The notes beneath the pieces were generated by a model that was not told the origin of the DNA, did no database searches, and saw only the letters and a list, made by a program, of their open reading frames with translations. From the NCBI RefSeq assembly GCF_902459505.1, contig NC_047095.1, forward strand, positions 119,599,380-119,663,379: 64,000 nt of DNA, in the 5' to 3' direction. This DNA comes from Geotrypetes seraphini (lineage: Eukaryota; Chordata; Amphibia; Gymnophiona; Dermophiidae). A program made the translations under genes and the position numbers. The first letter of the stretch is position 1. Every line of letters begins with the position of its first letter. Positions 53,501 through 62,566 of the stretch are shown piece by piece.

Positions 53501-56500
53501 GCACATTATGCAACTTTGCCTCAGCGACAAAAAAAACGGCCAAACTGTTCAAATGAACATTCCCAGACACACAAGGTTTTGGCTGTCCGTCCTTTGCATT
53601 CACTGTTGTCTCACCTGGATAGCATCACGGGTGTATTGTAACTCCCTGACTACCGTGAAGTACTGCTCCAGGTCACTTAGCTGCCCTGTGCACTCCACTT
53701 CTGCCATGCCAGAAAGCGTCTGTGTGAGCGCCGATATCTTGTGCTCATAGATCTAGAGAGAAAGCAAGAGAAAAACAGGACTAATACAATCACTGCTACC
53801 GCTTTGAACATAAGAACATAAGCAATGCCTCCGCTGGGTCAGACCTGAGGTCCATCGTGCCCACACGGCGGCCCAACAGGTCCAGGACCTGTGCAGTAAT
53901 CCTCTATCTCTACCCCTCTATCCCCTTTTCCAGCAGGAAGTTGTCCAATCCTTTCTTGAACCCCAGTACCGTGCTCTGCCCTATTACGTCCTCTGGAAGC
54001 GCATTCCAGGTGTCCACCACACGTTGGATAAAGAAGAACTTCCTGGCATTGGGGGGTCACACAAAAAGATGAGACAGATAGCAGTACTGAGCAACAAGAA
54101 AAAAATCCAACCAAATCTGCAGTGAAGCCACCAAAAGGAAAACCAAACAAAAACTGCAGACTATGTACAAGATACAGGCAAAATTTATTATACCAAAGTT
54201 AAAATGCAGTAATATAAAACCTTTTTTACCAACCAAGGGACCCGACTCGGTCCGTGTTTTGGACAACAAGCCTTCGTCAAGGGTCCATGGTAAATAAGGT
54301 ATAAAGAATACTGCACAAAATGAAGGTAAAAACAAGTGCCTGTTTGTTTAGCACGCCAAGAATCGCTGCCAAAAAAGAAGCGTCTCGAAAGTGAGATAGC
54401 AGAACTAAAACCATAAAATTTTAGAGATGCTGCGTCTCAATGGCCACGATTTTGGTCCTGGAGATTAAGGTCTACAAGGTCAGCATCTATGAGTCAAACG
54501 TGGATGTTTTTGTTACATAGAATTTTTTGGACCCCTACGCGTTTACAAAAGTTAGATAGCACTAGATCCAATAGATGCTGGCATTGTAGATTAGAAGTTG
54601 GGACGTTAGATCATTTTATTTATTTTTGTCCCTGTGTAAATGCTTTTTGGAAACTAATTTGGCCCCAAATTAATAAATTATTAGAAAACCATGTAGGACT
54701 CTCATATGACACTATATTATTTGGTACAGCAATGAGAACTCAGAGTCCGATTTCTGCAAATAATAACAAGTTATTATTAATATTGACAGGGGTCGCCATG
54801 CAATAAATTACTCAAAATTGGAAAGATTATACTAAATTAAATTATACATTTTGGTGGAATTCAATTTGTCACATATATAAGATGGAAAAGATGTTAGCGT
54901 TACAACAAGGGAATCTTTATAATTTTAAAAAAATATGGGAACCATTGACTAATTATTCTAATGATCGCATATCTTAGCACATGGGTAGCAGATATGTGGG
55001 GATGGGGTGGGAAATGTATATCATATGGAATTAGGAATATTGATAAAAAGGGGGGTATTTATTTTATCTTACAAGATTATTTGTTTGTAAATACAAGTGA
55101 TATATGATTTATGGAAATTGGTTGTATTATGTTTAATTCACTTGTTGTAAGAATTCAAAAATGAATACATAAAAAAATAAAAAATTTTTAGAGATGGTTA
55201 CATGAGACTAGGCTGAAGATTCTTGGTGGATAAAAGGCCCCTGAGAGAACAATGGGCAAACCCTACTTTGAGCTTTTTGTGATATCAAAAACTAGCCAAA
55301 ATATACAGAAAAAAGCAAACAATGGACCAATTAAGGGATTCATTATTTAAAAAAAAAAAACCAAACCCAACAGAAAACTATTAGAAGATTCGCTATCAAG
55401 CATTTTTCCTCGAATAATTTGCACTAGATGTAAAACAACATTCTTCTCTTTTTTCCAAAAGTTTAGGAATGTATTTGGCAAATATTTCACTAACGATTAC
55501 TTAACTTAAAATTTATCTTTAGGTAACATCAATATCGCAACACCTGTATATTAGTGTAACATCTACTCCCTCTTCTACAAAACCGCGCGGGGAACTCAAT
55601 GAGCATCGGGTGCAGCGCGGCTCTCTGTGCTAAAACCCCCTAACACAGTTTTGTAGAAGAGGCCCCCCCCCTCCAGTCTCATTAGGAGAACTTTGTTTAG
55701 TCACAATTTAAATTCCTCTCAGTTTCTTTGAGGAGCTGAGATGAGGTTAGTTTTTCCTGTAAAGGGACTTTTTCCTCCAAATGACTCTGAGGTGCCATTT
55801 TGGTCACCGTGACAATTCAAAACCAAACATCTAGTGAATGTGATGCAGAGTAAGCTCTTGAAGAAAGAGGGCACGTTGGAGAAATGGTGTCATGGACAGG
55901 ATTTGAACTTGTTCAGGGAAACATCAGGTGTTCCTAAGTTTCTCAGGATACCTTAAACATCCTTTTTCTAAATAAATTTAAAATAAATAGATAATTTTCA
56001 GATTCTCTTTTCTTAGGAACCTCAATTTTACTAAAACTTTTAATTCCCTGACTAAACTAGCCTTGGTAGGTTCTAGGGAACCACACGGTGACAAAATTCA
56101 TTACCGTCCCCGTCCCCGTGGATAACCGCGGGAAATAATCCCATGCCATTTTCTAGTGTCTATTTCGTCCTCTGTCCTTCTACACCAGCATTCTTCAAAG
56201 CAAAGCTTGAGGGTCAGTGGTTGTGGCCATTCATACTCTGATTCTTCCCTCTCTCCTTAAAGAATGACACGAAGACAGTTTCCCGCGGTTATCCGCGGGG
56301 ACGGGAACGGTGATGAATTTTGTCACCGTGTCATTCTCTAGTAGGTTCTTCAATACAGCACCAATCCAGGAACCCATTCACTCAAATTCACAACCTGTCA
56401 AGTTTCTTCAATACTCTTCCTCAAAAATCTGTTCTTTTTCAAGAAAACCTCTTTTTCAATAAGGAGAGTCCTTAGTAAAGAGACTTGAAATTCCCATTTT

Positions 56501-59500
56501 TTAAATCACAGCTCAGAATACCAAAACTCTCAGAGAAAAATTCAGGAAATTCCAGAATTTAAATTCTGAATTTCAGATTTAGGATCCCAGATCTATAACA
56601 TTCATAAGAATTCAGACCAAAATTTACTTCAGAAGATCACTACATATTGGTTTAATATTATTATTGTATCATTTCACATATTGTATGCCACTTTGGACCT
56701 TATTCTAATAATAATAATAACAGTTTATATAATGCAGGACCGTGAAGTTCTATGCGGTTTACAATGATTAAAAATGTTACAGATTGAGTAGTACCAACAG
56801 AGTTGAAGTTTAGCAATCAGTTATGGGGAAAGATTGTGCAATGCAGCTGCCTACGTACTTTAACTGGTGGGGAAATGAAATTCACATTTGAGCTTCTCAT
56901 ATGTTGATTAAACAAGTTACAAATGTCGAGATTAGATTAAAAACTTTGTGAAAATGGTAAAATTATACCCTAACACACACACACACACAGATTCATAGGG
57001 GAGTGCATGCTTGCTTCCTAGTGACAAACTAAGCATGGCTTGAATGAATATAGTGTGTAAGATTTTGTACCTTAGTATCCTTCCTGGTGTGGAACTCCGA
57101 GAAACTTCGCTTCATCATGTCCTCCACACGGAGAGCCTCCACACGCAGCAAATTCAGGATCATGGTGTAGGTCAGGCGGAACTGGGACTGCAGTTGCATC
57201 GGACGTCCCTAAAAGATGGATCCCACCAGCCCCCTCCCACAAAGAGGGGGAAGCAAACAGATGAAAATCAGCAAAGGAGTCCAGGGCTTGAACACTCTCG
57301 TCAACCTCTACAACCTCTACAACCTCTAGCCATCCTCTTCTTGTGCTATCCAACCATCAGGAATTTTCCTATTGAGCGTCTTTCTGGTACTTTGTCCAAC
57401 CATCACCTATTCCACTATTACTCTGTCCATCAACCATCCATCTGCCCAACTATCAGTCATCCTTGTATTATTCTATCCAAGCATCGAACATCAATCTATT
57501 CAAATACTGACCAACTTCTTACGCTACTCAATCATAACCAACTTTCTGTTGGTCTGTCCATGTAATATTATGTAACTATTTACCAACTTTCTACTACTTT
57601 GTCCAACCATCAGTCTTTCTTCCAACCACCTACTGACCAATGAACTACAACTATTGGCTATCCCCTTTCTATCCAACCATTGGCCACTGTTCTATTAGTC
57701 TGACCAGCTATTGACTATCCATCTATTGACCAATCTCCTGTTATTTTTGCAATTATCATCCATCAGTCTATCTAGATATTAGCTTATTCTCTTGGTGATT
57801 TACCCCTTTAAAGCACTCATTCTATTCCTCTGAACATCACTGTAGAGAATGACACTGGGACAAATTTTTCCCCCTCCTCGCGGGAACTCATTTTTCCGTC
57901 CCATCCCGGCAAGTTATTTTCCTGTCCTTGCCCCATTCCTGCAATCTCTGTCTTCATCTGCACAAGCCTCAAACACTTTAAAATCATAAGTGTTTGAGGC
58001 TTGTGTGGTTAATGCAGAGCTTACAGGAATGGGGCAGGGACAGGGACAGCGACAAAACTCACGGGGACAGGACAGGGAAATTGAGTTCCTGCGGGGAGGG
58101 ATAAAAATTTGTCCCTGTTTCATTCTCTACATCACTGTAGAGTTACTGATCCTATAGGTCCCTCGTTCCTTTGCGTCTTCCCTGCTGAATGCCAATAACT
58201 TGGTAAATGTATGCTCAACAGTTGGATAAAGTCATTGGATAATAGCTTACCATCGATTGGCAGAAAGATGAGAAATAGCCAGTGTTTTGAGCAGACAGAT
58301 GGAGGATGATTTGACTACAAGGATGGCATAATTAATGAATGAAGTTTGTTAGAGGTAACGGGAGAATGACTGGCTAAACAAATGGATAGATTTTTGTGGG
58401 GGTGGTAGAAGAGATGGAAACTTGGCCAATAGACAGAACGAGGGTTAATGGGTGTGCATCACATGCTTACCAGCATCATCTTGTGAAGATCAGACATCTC
58501 TGGTACTTGAGCTTTACAGAGGATAATGACCATGCCGGTGGTGTCCAATCCTCGGCGTCCAGCCCTGCCAGCCATCTGGATGTACTCACCTGGAATTCCA
58601 TGGATCAAAAAAAAAAAAGTATACACATGGATCAAAAGGGGAGTGAGAGGCAACGTATTTTCCAAACTCCTGTTTTCATTCTATGCTGAGTGGGTTATGT
58701 GGGCAATGAGTGTTAGGCTCTTGGGGAATCCGCTCCTCTCTTGACACTTTAGAAGCTCATACCAGACTGCCGTGATATATCCTTCTCAGGGGGCCCATGG
58801 GATCTCACAGGGAGGAAGTGTCTCCCAGTTGTGTAACTATTTCTATATCTCAGGTATTGCTGGGATCGAGGAAAGGAAAGAAGTCACCTCTTATAGACAG
58901 AAAGGGTATGGATGGTGGGGGGAGGGGGAGCAGCAGGATCCTACCCCACGATATAATCTCCCTTCACCCTCACCTGGTACAAGGTCACGGAAGTTGGTCC
59001 CATCGTGCTTGCGAATGGAGTCAAAGACCACAGTTCTGGCGGGCATGTTCACCCCCATGGCAAATGTCTCTGTGGCAAATAGGATCTGTGTGGCAAGAGA
59101 AGAGAAAATAGCATCACTCCTACCCAGCCAGTAGATATGAAGGAAGGTGCAACAGTTTTGAAAATTAACAGAGGCTGCCCTATGACCTCCCCATGATGCT
59201 CTTCTGTTCTTATACATCCCCTTTACGTCTGTTGTCTTCCAGTGATGCCCCTTCATGTCTTTATACCTCCTCTTCACAGCTGCTTTGTAGCTTCTTATGA
59301 TATCCCTGCTGCTGCTCCCATAATTCCCCTCTTCTTCCTTATAACCCTGATTTACTGGTGCTCTGTGTTCCCATGATGCCCCTCCCTTCCTTTTATGAGT
59401 TCTGTAGAGCCCACCATGGCCCCCTTGCTCTTGGTACCCGATGATCTCTCCATGGCAACTTTCACCGCCTATTCCCAACTCCACAGGCAGCCAGTTGAGT

Positions 59501-60412
59501 TCCAGAGAGAAATGCTGGTAGGTTGATTGCTAGTTTTCACCCCCCACCCCCACCCCTGCTGAGAGTTCGGCCAACATGGATCCTTACCTTTACTAGCCCC
59601 CTGCTGAACAGCATTTCAATAACCTCCTTCAGGATTGGCAGGATCCCGCTGTGGTGAACACCAATCCCCCGCTTCAGAAGTTCTACCATGTGAAGCACCT
59701 GAGAGGATGCAAAATCAGTTCAACTGAAGCAATTACAGAAAACTGTTGAGGGGGGGGAGGGGGAGGTGAGAGACCCAAATAATCACTGGGACAGACACCA
59801 GGGCAGAGGGAAAAGCATTTAGGATTTAGTTCCTATAATATGACCTTTAACCCTGGAATTCACTTCCCTGAGTGTGAAGACCTCACAGCAACTTTGTTGC
59901 CTTCAGGTCCACTCTCTTTTAGTGTTAACTTCCTGTCAGATGATACTTCAGTTGAAATACAAATTAAAAGATTTACATCTCTAAGCCAACCACACCACTA
60001 ACAGGAAGTAGGACTGTGAGAGATACATCCATTTCCTGATGGGGGACTTATCTTGAAAAAAGCACCCCCTGAAAGCAGAACTTTGTACAGCAATGCATTT
60101 TCAGTTAATTTCCTGTTGGATGACCTTTGACCCAGACACACATACTTCTTGAAAACTGAACCCTGTGGGTGCTAAATATAGAGTCAAACGAATAAGTACC
60201 TGAGGTAGCTGTCTGTCCGTGCCCTTTAACCTGGAAATGCATTTCTGGAAGAAAATGTGGATCTCACTCTTCTCAGCACTAGTGGTCAAGTCGACGGTAG
60301 TCAGCATGCTAGCGTTCTCATCACAACGGTTCCGTGAGAAGGTGAAGGCCACAACAGGCAGCTGGTCCTTCTTCCTCAGCATGTCTATGAGAGAGAGCCA
60401 AACGTTCTTGTC
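44370..60412 (-). CDS. SKIC2: SKIV2L/SKIC2, SKI-complex RNA helicase (C-terminal 14 exons)
   Basis: The Ski2-type DExH helicase of the cytoplasmic SKI complex (with SKIC3/TTC37 and SKIC8/WDR61) feeds mRNA into the exosome for 3'-5' decay (family knowledge). On the - strand, 14 exons from 60412 down to 44370 join in phase to 696 residues and end [13 protein letters not shown]-like ([13 protein letters not shown]). Human SKIV2L has 1,246 residues; Walker A and the DEVH box lie in exons beyond the right edge. Visible: [36 protein letters not shown] (motif V), [12 protein letters not shown] (motif VI), [20 protein letters not shown], the insertion (arch) region about 50.9-48.5 kb, and the C-terminal helical (DSHCT) domain from about 47.4 kb. 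Introns carry Mutator-like MITEs, hAT elements, L1 and L2 pieces and a SINE. Confidence 0.97.
44663..44803 (-). CDS. SKIC2: SKIV2L exon
   Basis: Codes [20 protein letters not shown] through [12 protein letters not shown]. Acceptor gcccacag, donor gtgagt. Confidence 0.97.
44804..45324. other. SKIV2L intron, part of a LINE 3' tail
   Basis: AT-rich. Text around 45050-45260 (atgacccggtctataaatg, attctggttgctgc) looks like decayed LINE sequence, but I cannot place it in a family with confidence. Confidence 0.35.
45325..45782. mobile_element. Mutator-like palindromic MITE, copy 2
   Basis: 458 bp, from GGTGACGGGATAATCGCG to CGTCTATGAACC. Target duplication gaagaacaa / gaagaacag (8 of 9). The most diverged of the four copies; both arms and the hairpin centre are retained. 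Confidence 0.7.
45797..46170 (+). mobile_element. CR1 LINE 3' end
   Basis: Codes [20 protein letters not shown] through stops, then a 3' UTR with gacctgggttggccactgtt and cttatgttc at its end. Confidence 0.75.
46171..46475 (+). mobile_element. Two CR1 3' UTR pieces in tandem
   Basis: The segment gagccattgtgacatca ... gaggcattatgacatcac, followed by ctggaatgttgctactct, occurs at 46174-46275 and again at 46358-46470. The second copy ends 46 bp from a SKIV2L exon. Confidence 0.7.
46521..46739 (-). CDS. SKIC2: SKIV2L exon
   Basis: 219 bp, phase 0 on both sides. Codes [20 protein letters not shown] through EINETLKK, the start of the DSHCT region ([17 protein letters not shown]). Confidence 0.97.
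46763..47176. mobile_element. Mutator-like palindromic MITE, copy 3
   Basis: 414 bp, from GGTGTCAGGTCAAAAGCGCG to TGTCTATGAACC, with a perfect 10-bp target duplication ggaagcaggt (46753-46762, 47177-47186). In the SKIV2L intron 23 bp upstream, on the gene strand, of the exon at 46521-46739. Confidence 0.8.
47367..47477 (-). CDS. SKIC2: SKIV2L exon, bracketed by two MITEs
   Basis: 111 bp, 37 codons, phase 0 on both sides. Codes [20 protein letters not shown] through [10 protein letters not shown]. Copies 3 and 4 of the Mutator-like element lie on its two sides. Confidence 0.97.
47594..48030. mobile_element. Mutator-like palindromic MITE, copy 4
   Basis: 437 bp with the same ends as copy 3. 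Flanks actctcctct and cctctcctct agree at 9 of 10 bases. By eye it is closest to copy 1 (central gttgtgggggc, ggggttgtaac). Confidence 0.8.
48031..48430. repeat. Degenerate tandem repeat in SKIV2L intron
   Basis: About six diverged 65-70 bp units around gcactgcccctaagagacac and ctccatatgcgacac, with a C run at 48160-48173. Confidence 0.6.
48472..48682 (-). CDS. SKIC2: SKIV2L exon
   Basis: Codes [40 protein letters not shown] and [10 protein letters not shown], all close to the human protein. Acceptor ctgtgtcag, donor gtatgc. Confidence 0.97.
48950..49385 (-). mobile_element. CR1-type LINE 3' tail
   Basis: On the + strand it begins agtaatgtagtaaatggcgg and continues ggtccatccagtctgccc, the inverse of a CR1-type 3' end. 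The body is decayed. A related small piece lies at about 60455-60500. Confidence 0.55.
49429..49555 (-). CDS. SKIC2: SKIV2L exon
   Basis: Codes [20 protein letters not shown] through [11 protein letters not shown]; ends on two bases of an Arg codon. Arch-region sequence. Confidence 0.96.
49684..49828 (-). CDS. SKIC2: SKIV2L exon
   Basis: Codes [20 protein letters not shown], an acidic stretch [10 protein letters not shown], and [16 protein letters not shown] and KLFLPEGPC match human. Arch region. Confidence 0.96.
50064..50235. mobile_element. hAT-type palindromic MITE, diverged
   Basis: From CAGGCTTGTCCAAGTTCAG to GGACAAGTCTG, with a weak hairpin. Old copy; flanking 8-mers agree at only 4 bases. 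Confidence 0.6.
50421..50763. mobile_element. hAT-type element CAGTGGCGTAGC
   Basis: 343 bp, from CAGTGGCGTAGCAAGGGTGA to GGCGCCACTG. Flanks atctgatc and gtctgatc agree at 7 of 8 bases. Inner inverted pair gcgccagcagcaacccc / ggggttgctgctggcgc. CpG-rich. Confidence 0.8.
50880..50984 (-). CDS. SKIC2: SKIV2L exon
   Basis: Codes [20 protein letters not shown] then [15 protein letters not shown], phase 0 on both sides. Confidence 0.97.
51200..51905 (-). mobile_element. L2-type LINE remnant
   Basis: On the + strand the text (agtctggtccagagag, ggagttgcagtagtctgg, cagttccatagctgagg) is the inverse of an L2 end, paralleling the better copy at 13840-14530. Decayed. Confidence 0.6.
51950..52390 (+). 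mobile_element. L1-type LINE 3' end
   Basis: AT-rich 3' UTR ending gaaaatgaataaagattt and an A-rich run. Parallels the ends at 53075 and 55185. Confidence 0.5.
52391..52700. other. SKIV2L intron, nothing recognised
   Basis: AT-rich spacer between two LINE ends, starting with a repeat of acaatgcaaaatg motifs. Confidence 0.35.
52710..53075 (+). mobile_element. L1-type LINE 3' end, second copy
   Basis: Contains atctgggggccattagaaag and ends gaataaagaattaaaaaaac. The same block order occurs at 54900-55185. Confidence 0.6.
53180..53425 (+). mobile_element. tRNA-derived SINE
   Basis: The tRNA-like head has tagtggttaaagc (A-box region) and ggttcaaatccc (pol III B box). It is followed by a body with gaccctgggcaggtcactta and an L2-like tail ending aactgaataaataaat. 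The body resembles CORE-type SINEs such as MIR. It ends about 190 bp from a SKIV2L exon. Confidence 0.8.
53615..53752 (-). CDS. SKIC2: SKIV2L exon
   Basis: Codes [20 protein letters not shown] through [13 protein letters not shown], phase 0 on both sides. Confidence 0.96.
53808..54050 (-). mobile_element. CR1 LINE 3' end, short
   Basis: The + strand reads aacataagcaatgcctccgc, then the inverse CR1 C-terminal coding (gcattccaggtgtccaccac). It stops abruptly at about 54050 against another repeat. Nearest to the copy at 6970. Confidence 0.85.
54051..54415. repeat. Unclassified repeat
   Basis: Includes cggtccgtgttttggacaac and aagccttcgtcaagggtcc, a phrase resembling one near 31010-31050 (ctgtgttttggcattaagcc). 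Family unknown. Confidence 0.35.
54420..55185 (+). mobile_element. L1-type LINE, ORF2 end and 3' UTR
   Basis: Codes [20 protein letters not shown] and [20 protein letters not shown], the Cys-rich C-terminus of L1-type ORF2, open to 54806. The 3' UTR ends in an A-rich run at about 55185. Confidence 0.75.
55186..55568. other. SKIV2L intron, nothing recognised
   Basis: AT-rich sequence without a feature I can support. Confidence 0.35.
55569..55662. mobile_element. Short palindromic MITE
   Basis: Ends cctcttctacaaaaccgcg and gttttgtagaagagg; interior agcgcggctctctgtgc. Related in layout to 63374-63493. Confidence 0.55.
55663..56065. other. SKIV2L intron, nothing recognised
   Basis: No repeat family or coding signal supported. 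Confidence 0.35.
56074..56340. mobile_element. hAT-type MITE, TAGAG family
   Basis: 267 bp, TAGGGAACCACACGG...GTCATTCTCTA, with a perfect 8-bp target duplication gtaggttc (56066-56073, 56341-56348). The left terminus is diverged. Confidence 0.9.
56349..57070. other. SKIV2L intron, mostly unrecognised
   Basis: AT-rich. A LINE-like tail phrase (aatgcaggaccgtgaagttc, tgcggtttacaatga) at about 56730-56770 and an (ac)n run at 56973-56990. No gene. Confidence 0.4.
57071..57208 (-). CDS. SKIC2: SKIV2L exon
   Basis: Codes [20 protein letters not shown] through [13 protein letters not shown]; 46 codons, phase 0 on both sides. Nearly identical to human over [16 protein letters not shown]. Confidence 0.98.
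57300..57830. repeat. Degenerate tandem repeat in SKIV2L intron
   Basis: Loose units of about 45-55 bp around tccaaccatca, tctattgacca and accaactttct. Highly diverged; non-coding. Confidence 0.55.
57843..58129. mobile_element. hAT-type MITE, TAGAG family, variant
   Basis: 287 bp, TAGAGAATGACACTGGGAC...CATTCTCTA, with a perfect 8-bp target duplication catcactg (57835-57842, 58130-58137). The interior differs from the other copies, with a hairpin centred on cacaagcctcaaacac. Confidence 0.9.
58471..58589 (-). CDS. SKIC2: SKIV2L exon, helicase motif VI
   Basis: Codes [20 protein letters not shown] then [29 protein letters not shown] is motif VI, with its Arg finger residues present. Confidence 0.98.
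58974..59085 (-). CDS. SKIC2: SKIV2L exon, helicase motif V
   Basis: Codes [20 protein letters not shown] then [17 protein letters not shown]. Motif V region. Confidence 0.98.
59150..59500. repeat. Loose tandem repeat in SKIV2L intron
   Basis: Diverged units with gatgcccctt, cttatacctcc and ttcccatgatgcccc spacing of about 50 bp. Confidence 0.4.
59588..59698 (-). CDS. SKIC2: SKIV2L exon
   Basis: Codes [20 protein letters not shown] then [17 protein letters not shown]; 37 codons. HHSG is the conserved Ski2-family block of the second RecA domain. Confidence 0.98.
59699..60199. other. SKIV2L intron, nothing recognised
   Basis: No repeat family identified; diffuse aacttcctgt motifs recur. Confidence 0.4.
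60200..60412 (-). CDS. SKIC2: SKIV2L exon, first one in view
   Basis: Codes [39 protein letters not shown] and KGTDRQLPQ; 71 codons, phase 0. Start of the second RecA domain. Preceding exons lie beyond 64000 or were not found up to that point. Confidence 0.97.
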
Positions 60413-60524
60413 CTGAGACCACCCCCAAAACAGAATGAAAAACAAGTGGTCAAATAGTAATATAGCAAATGATGGCAGACCAAAGTGGCCCATCTAGAAG
60501 GGAGGCCATAGTTGTACCTGCCAC

Positions 60525-62406
60525 TACAGAATGACACGGTGACAAAATTCATCACCGTTCCCATCCCCGCAGATAGCAGCAGGAAACCATCTCCATGTCA
60601 TTCTTTAAGGAGAGAGAGAAGAATCAGAGTACGAATGGGCCCAGCCAGTGACCCTCAAGCCTTGTATTGAAGAATGCTGGTGTAGAAGGACTGAGCTTGA
60701 GACAGACACTAAAGTAAACTAAAACTTAGCTTTCTATACTGGGTCTTCAATCAAAATGGAGCTCGACTCGATTAACAGAAACTAAAAGAAATATGAAGGA
60801 GAAAAAAAAGAAAATAACAGTCACAAAATATTAGTGTGGCAGATTTCCTAAGTGTTTAGCAAATAAAATAGTTTTTAAAGATTTGCGAAAAAGTTGAAAA
60901 AGACCAAAAGAATGACACGGGATGGTTTCCTGTGGTTATCCGCAGGGACGGAGAAGGTGACAAATTCTGTCCCCATGCTACTATTTGGGGTTCCGGAATC
61001 TTGCTTGCTCTTTGAGATCCTGGAATGTTGCTACTCTTTGGAGTTCCGGAATCTTGCTTACTCTTTGAGATTCTGGAATGTTGCTACTCTTTGGGGTTCC
61101 GGAATCTTGCTTGCTCTTTGAGATCCTGGAATGTTGCTACTCTTTGGAGTTCCAGAATCTTGCTTGCTCTTTGAGATCCTGGAATGTTGCTACTCTTTGG
61201 AGTTCCGGAATCTTGCTTACTCTTTGAGATTCTGGAATGTTGCTACTCTTTGGGATTCCAGAATCTTGCTTGCTCTTTGAGATCCTGGAATGTCGCTACT
61301 CTTTGGAGTTCCGGAATCTTGCTTGCTTTTTGAGATCCTGGAATGTTGCTACTCTTTGAAGTTCCAGAATCTTGCTTGCTCTTTGAGATCCTGGAATGTT
61401 GCTACTCTTTGGAGTTCCGGAATCATGCTTACTCTTTGGGGTCCCGGAATCTTGCTTACTCTTTGAGATTCTGGAATGTTGCTACTCTTTGGGGTTCCGG
61501 AATCGTGCATACTCTTTGAGGTTCTGGAATGTTGCTACTCTTTGGGGTTCCGGAATCTTGCTTACTCTTTGAAATTCTGGAATTTTGCTACTCTTTGGGG
61601 TTCTGGAATCGTGCTTACTCTTTAAGGTTCTGGAATGTTGCTACTTTTTGGGGTTCTGGAATCTTGCTTACTCTGAGATTCTGGAATGTTGCTACTCTTT
61701 GGGGTTCTGGAATTGTGCTTACTCTTTGAGGTTCTAGAATATTGCTACTCTTTGGGGTTCCAGAATCTTGCTTACTCTTTGAGATTCTGGAATGTTGCTA
61801 CTCTTTGGAGTTCTGGAATGTTGCTACTCTTTGGGGTTCTGGAATGTTGCTACTCTTTGGGGTTCTGGAATGTTGCTACTCTTTGGGGTTCTGGAATTGT
61901 GCTTACTCTTTGAGGTTCTAGAATATTGCTACTCTTTGGGGTTCCGGAATCTTGCTTACTCTTTGAGATTCTGGAATGTTGCTACTCTTTGGAGTTCTGG
62001 AATGTTGCTACTCTTTGGGGTTCTGGAATGTTGCTACTCTTTGGGGTTCTGGAATGTTGCTACTCTTTGGGGTTCTGGAATTGTGCTTACTCTTTGAGGT
62101 TCTAGAATATTGCTACTCTTTGGGGTTCCGGAATCTTGCTTACTCTTTGAGATTCTGTAATGTTGCTATTCTTTTGAGATTCTGAAATGTTGCTATTTTG
62201 GGGGGTTCTGGAATTTTACTACTCTTTAAGGAGAGAGGGAAGAATCTGAGTCTGAATGGGCAGGCCCAGTCACTGACCCTCAAGCCTTGCATTGAAGAAT
62301 GCTGGTGTAGAAGGTTTGAGGTTGAGATAAACACTAAAGAATGACACAGGATGGTTTCCCGCGGGGACGGGAACGGTGATGAATCTTGTCACAGTGTTAT
62401 TCTCTA
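60525..62406. mobile_element. hAT TAGAG-family element with an internal minisatellite
   Basis: Left end tacagaatgacacggtgac, right end ttattctcta, with a perfect 8-bp target duplication cctgccac (60517-60524, 62407-62414). Its interior holds family sequence on both sides of the array at about 60975-62215. It is 1.88 kb long against about 260 bp for normal copies. Confidence 0.8.
60975..62215 (+). repeat. 53-bp minisatellite
   Basis: About 23 units of roughly 53 bp, each made of two related halves: ggaatcttgcttactctttg and ggaatgttgctactctttgg. Some stretches repeat only the second half (26-27 bp). The second half matches the CR1 3' UTR phrase at 36810 and 46255. Confidence 0.9.
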
Positions 62407-62566
62407 CCTGCCACTTCACATAGATTTCTCCATCCCCTCTCGTTTTTACGGTTGATAACCGCTGCTCTGTGTAGGCTATCCACTCTGTCTTTTTTTTAAA
62501 GTGTGAAAGTCATTTAAGTTTTGTTTTAAATGGAAATGCTCGATACTTTTATTCCATCCTCTAGTC

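Noticed and set aside
58459-58665. A 68-residue frame with [10 protein letters not shown] taken as a separate gene
   Set aside because: It is one SKIV2L exon read through into intron sequence.
60975-62215. Long Leu/Phe-rich open frames and a CRISPR-like look of evenly spaced repeats
   Set aside because: The frames come from the 53-bp repeat lacking stops. The genome is vertebrate and the repeats have no unique spacers.
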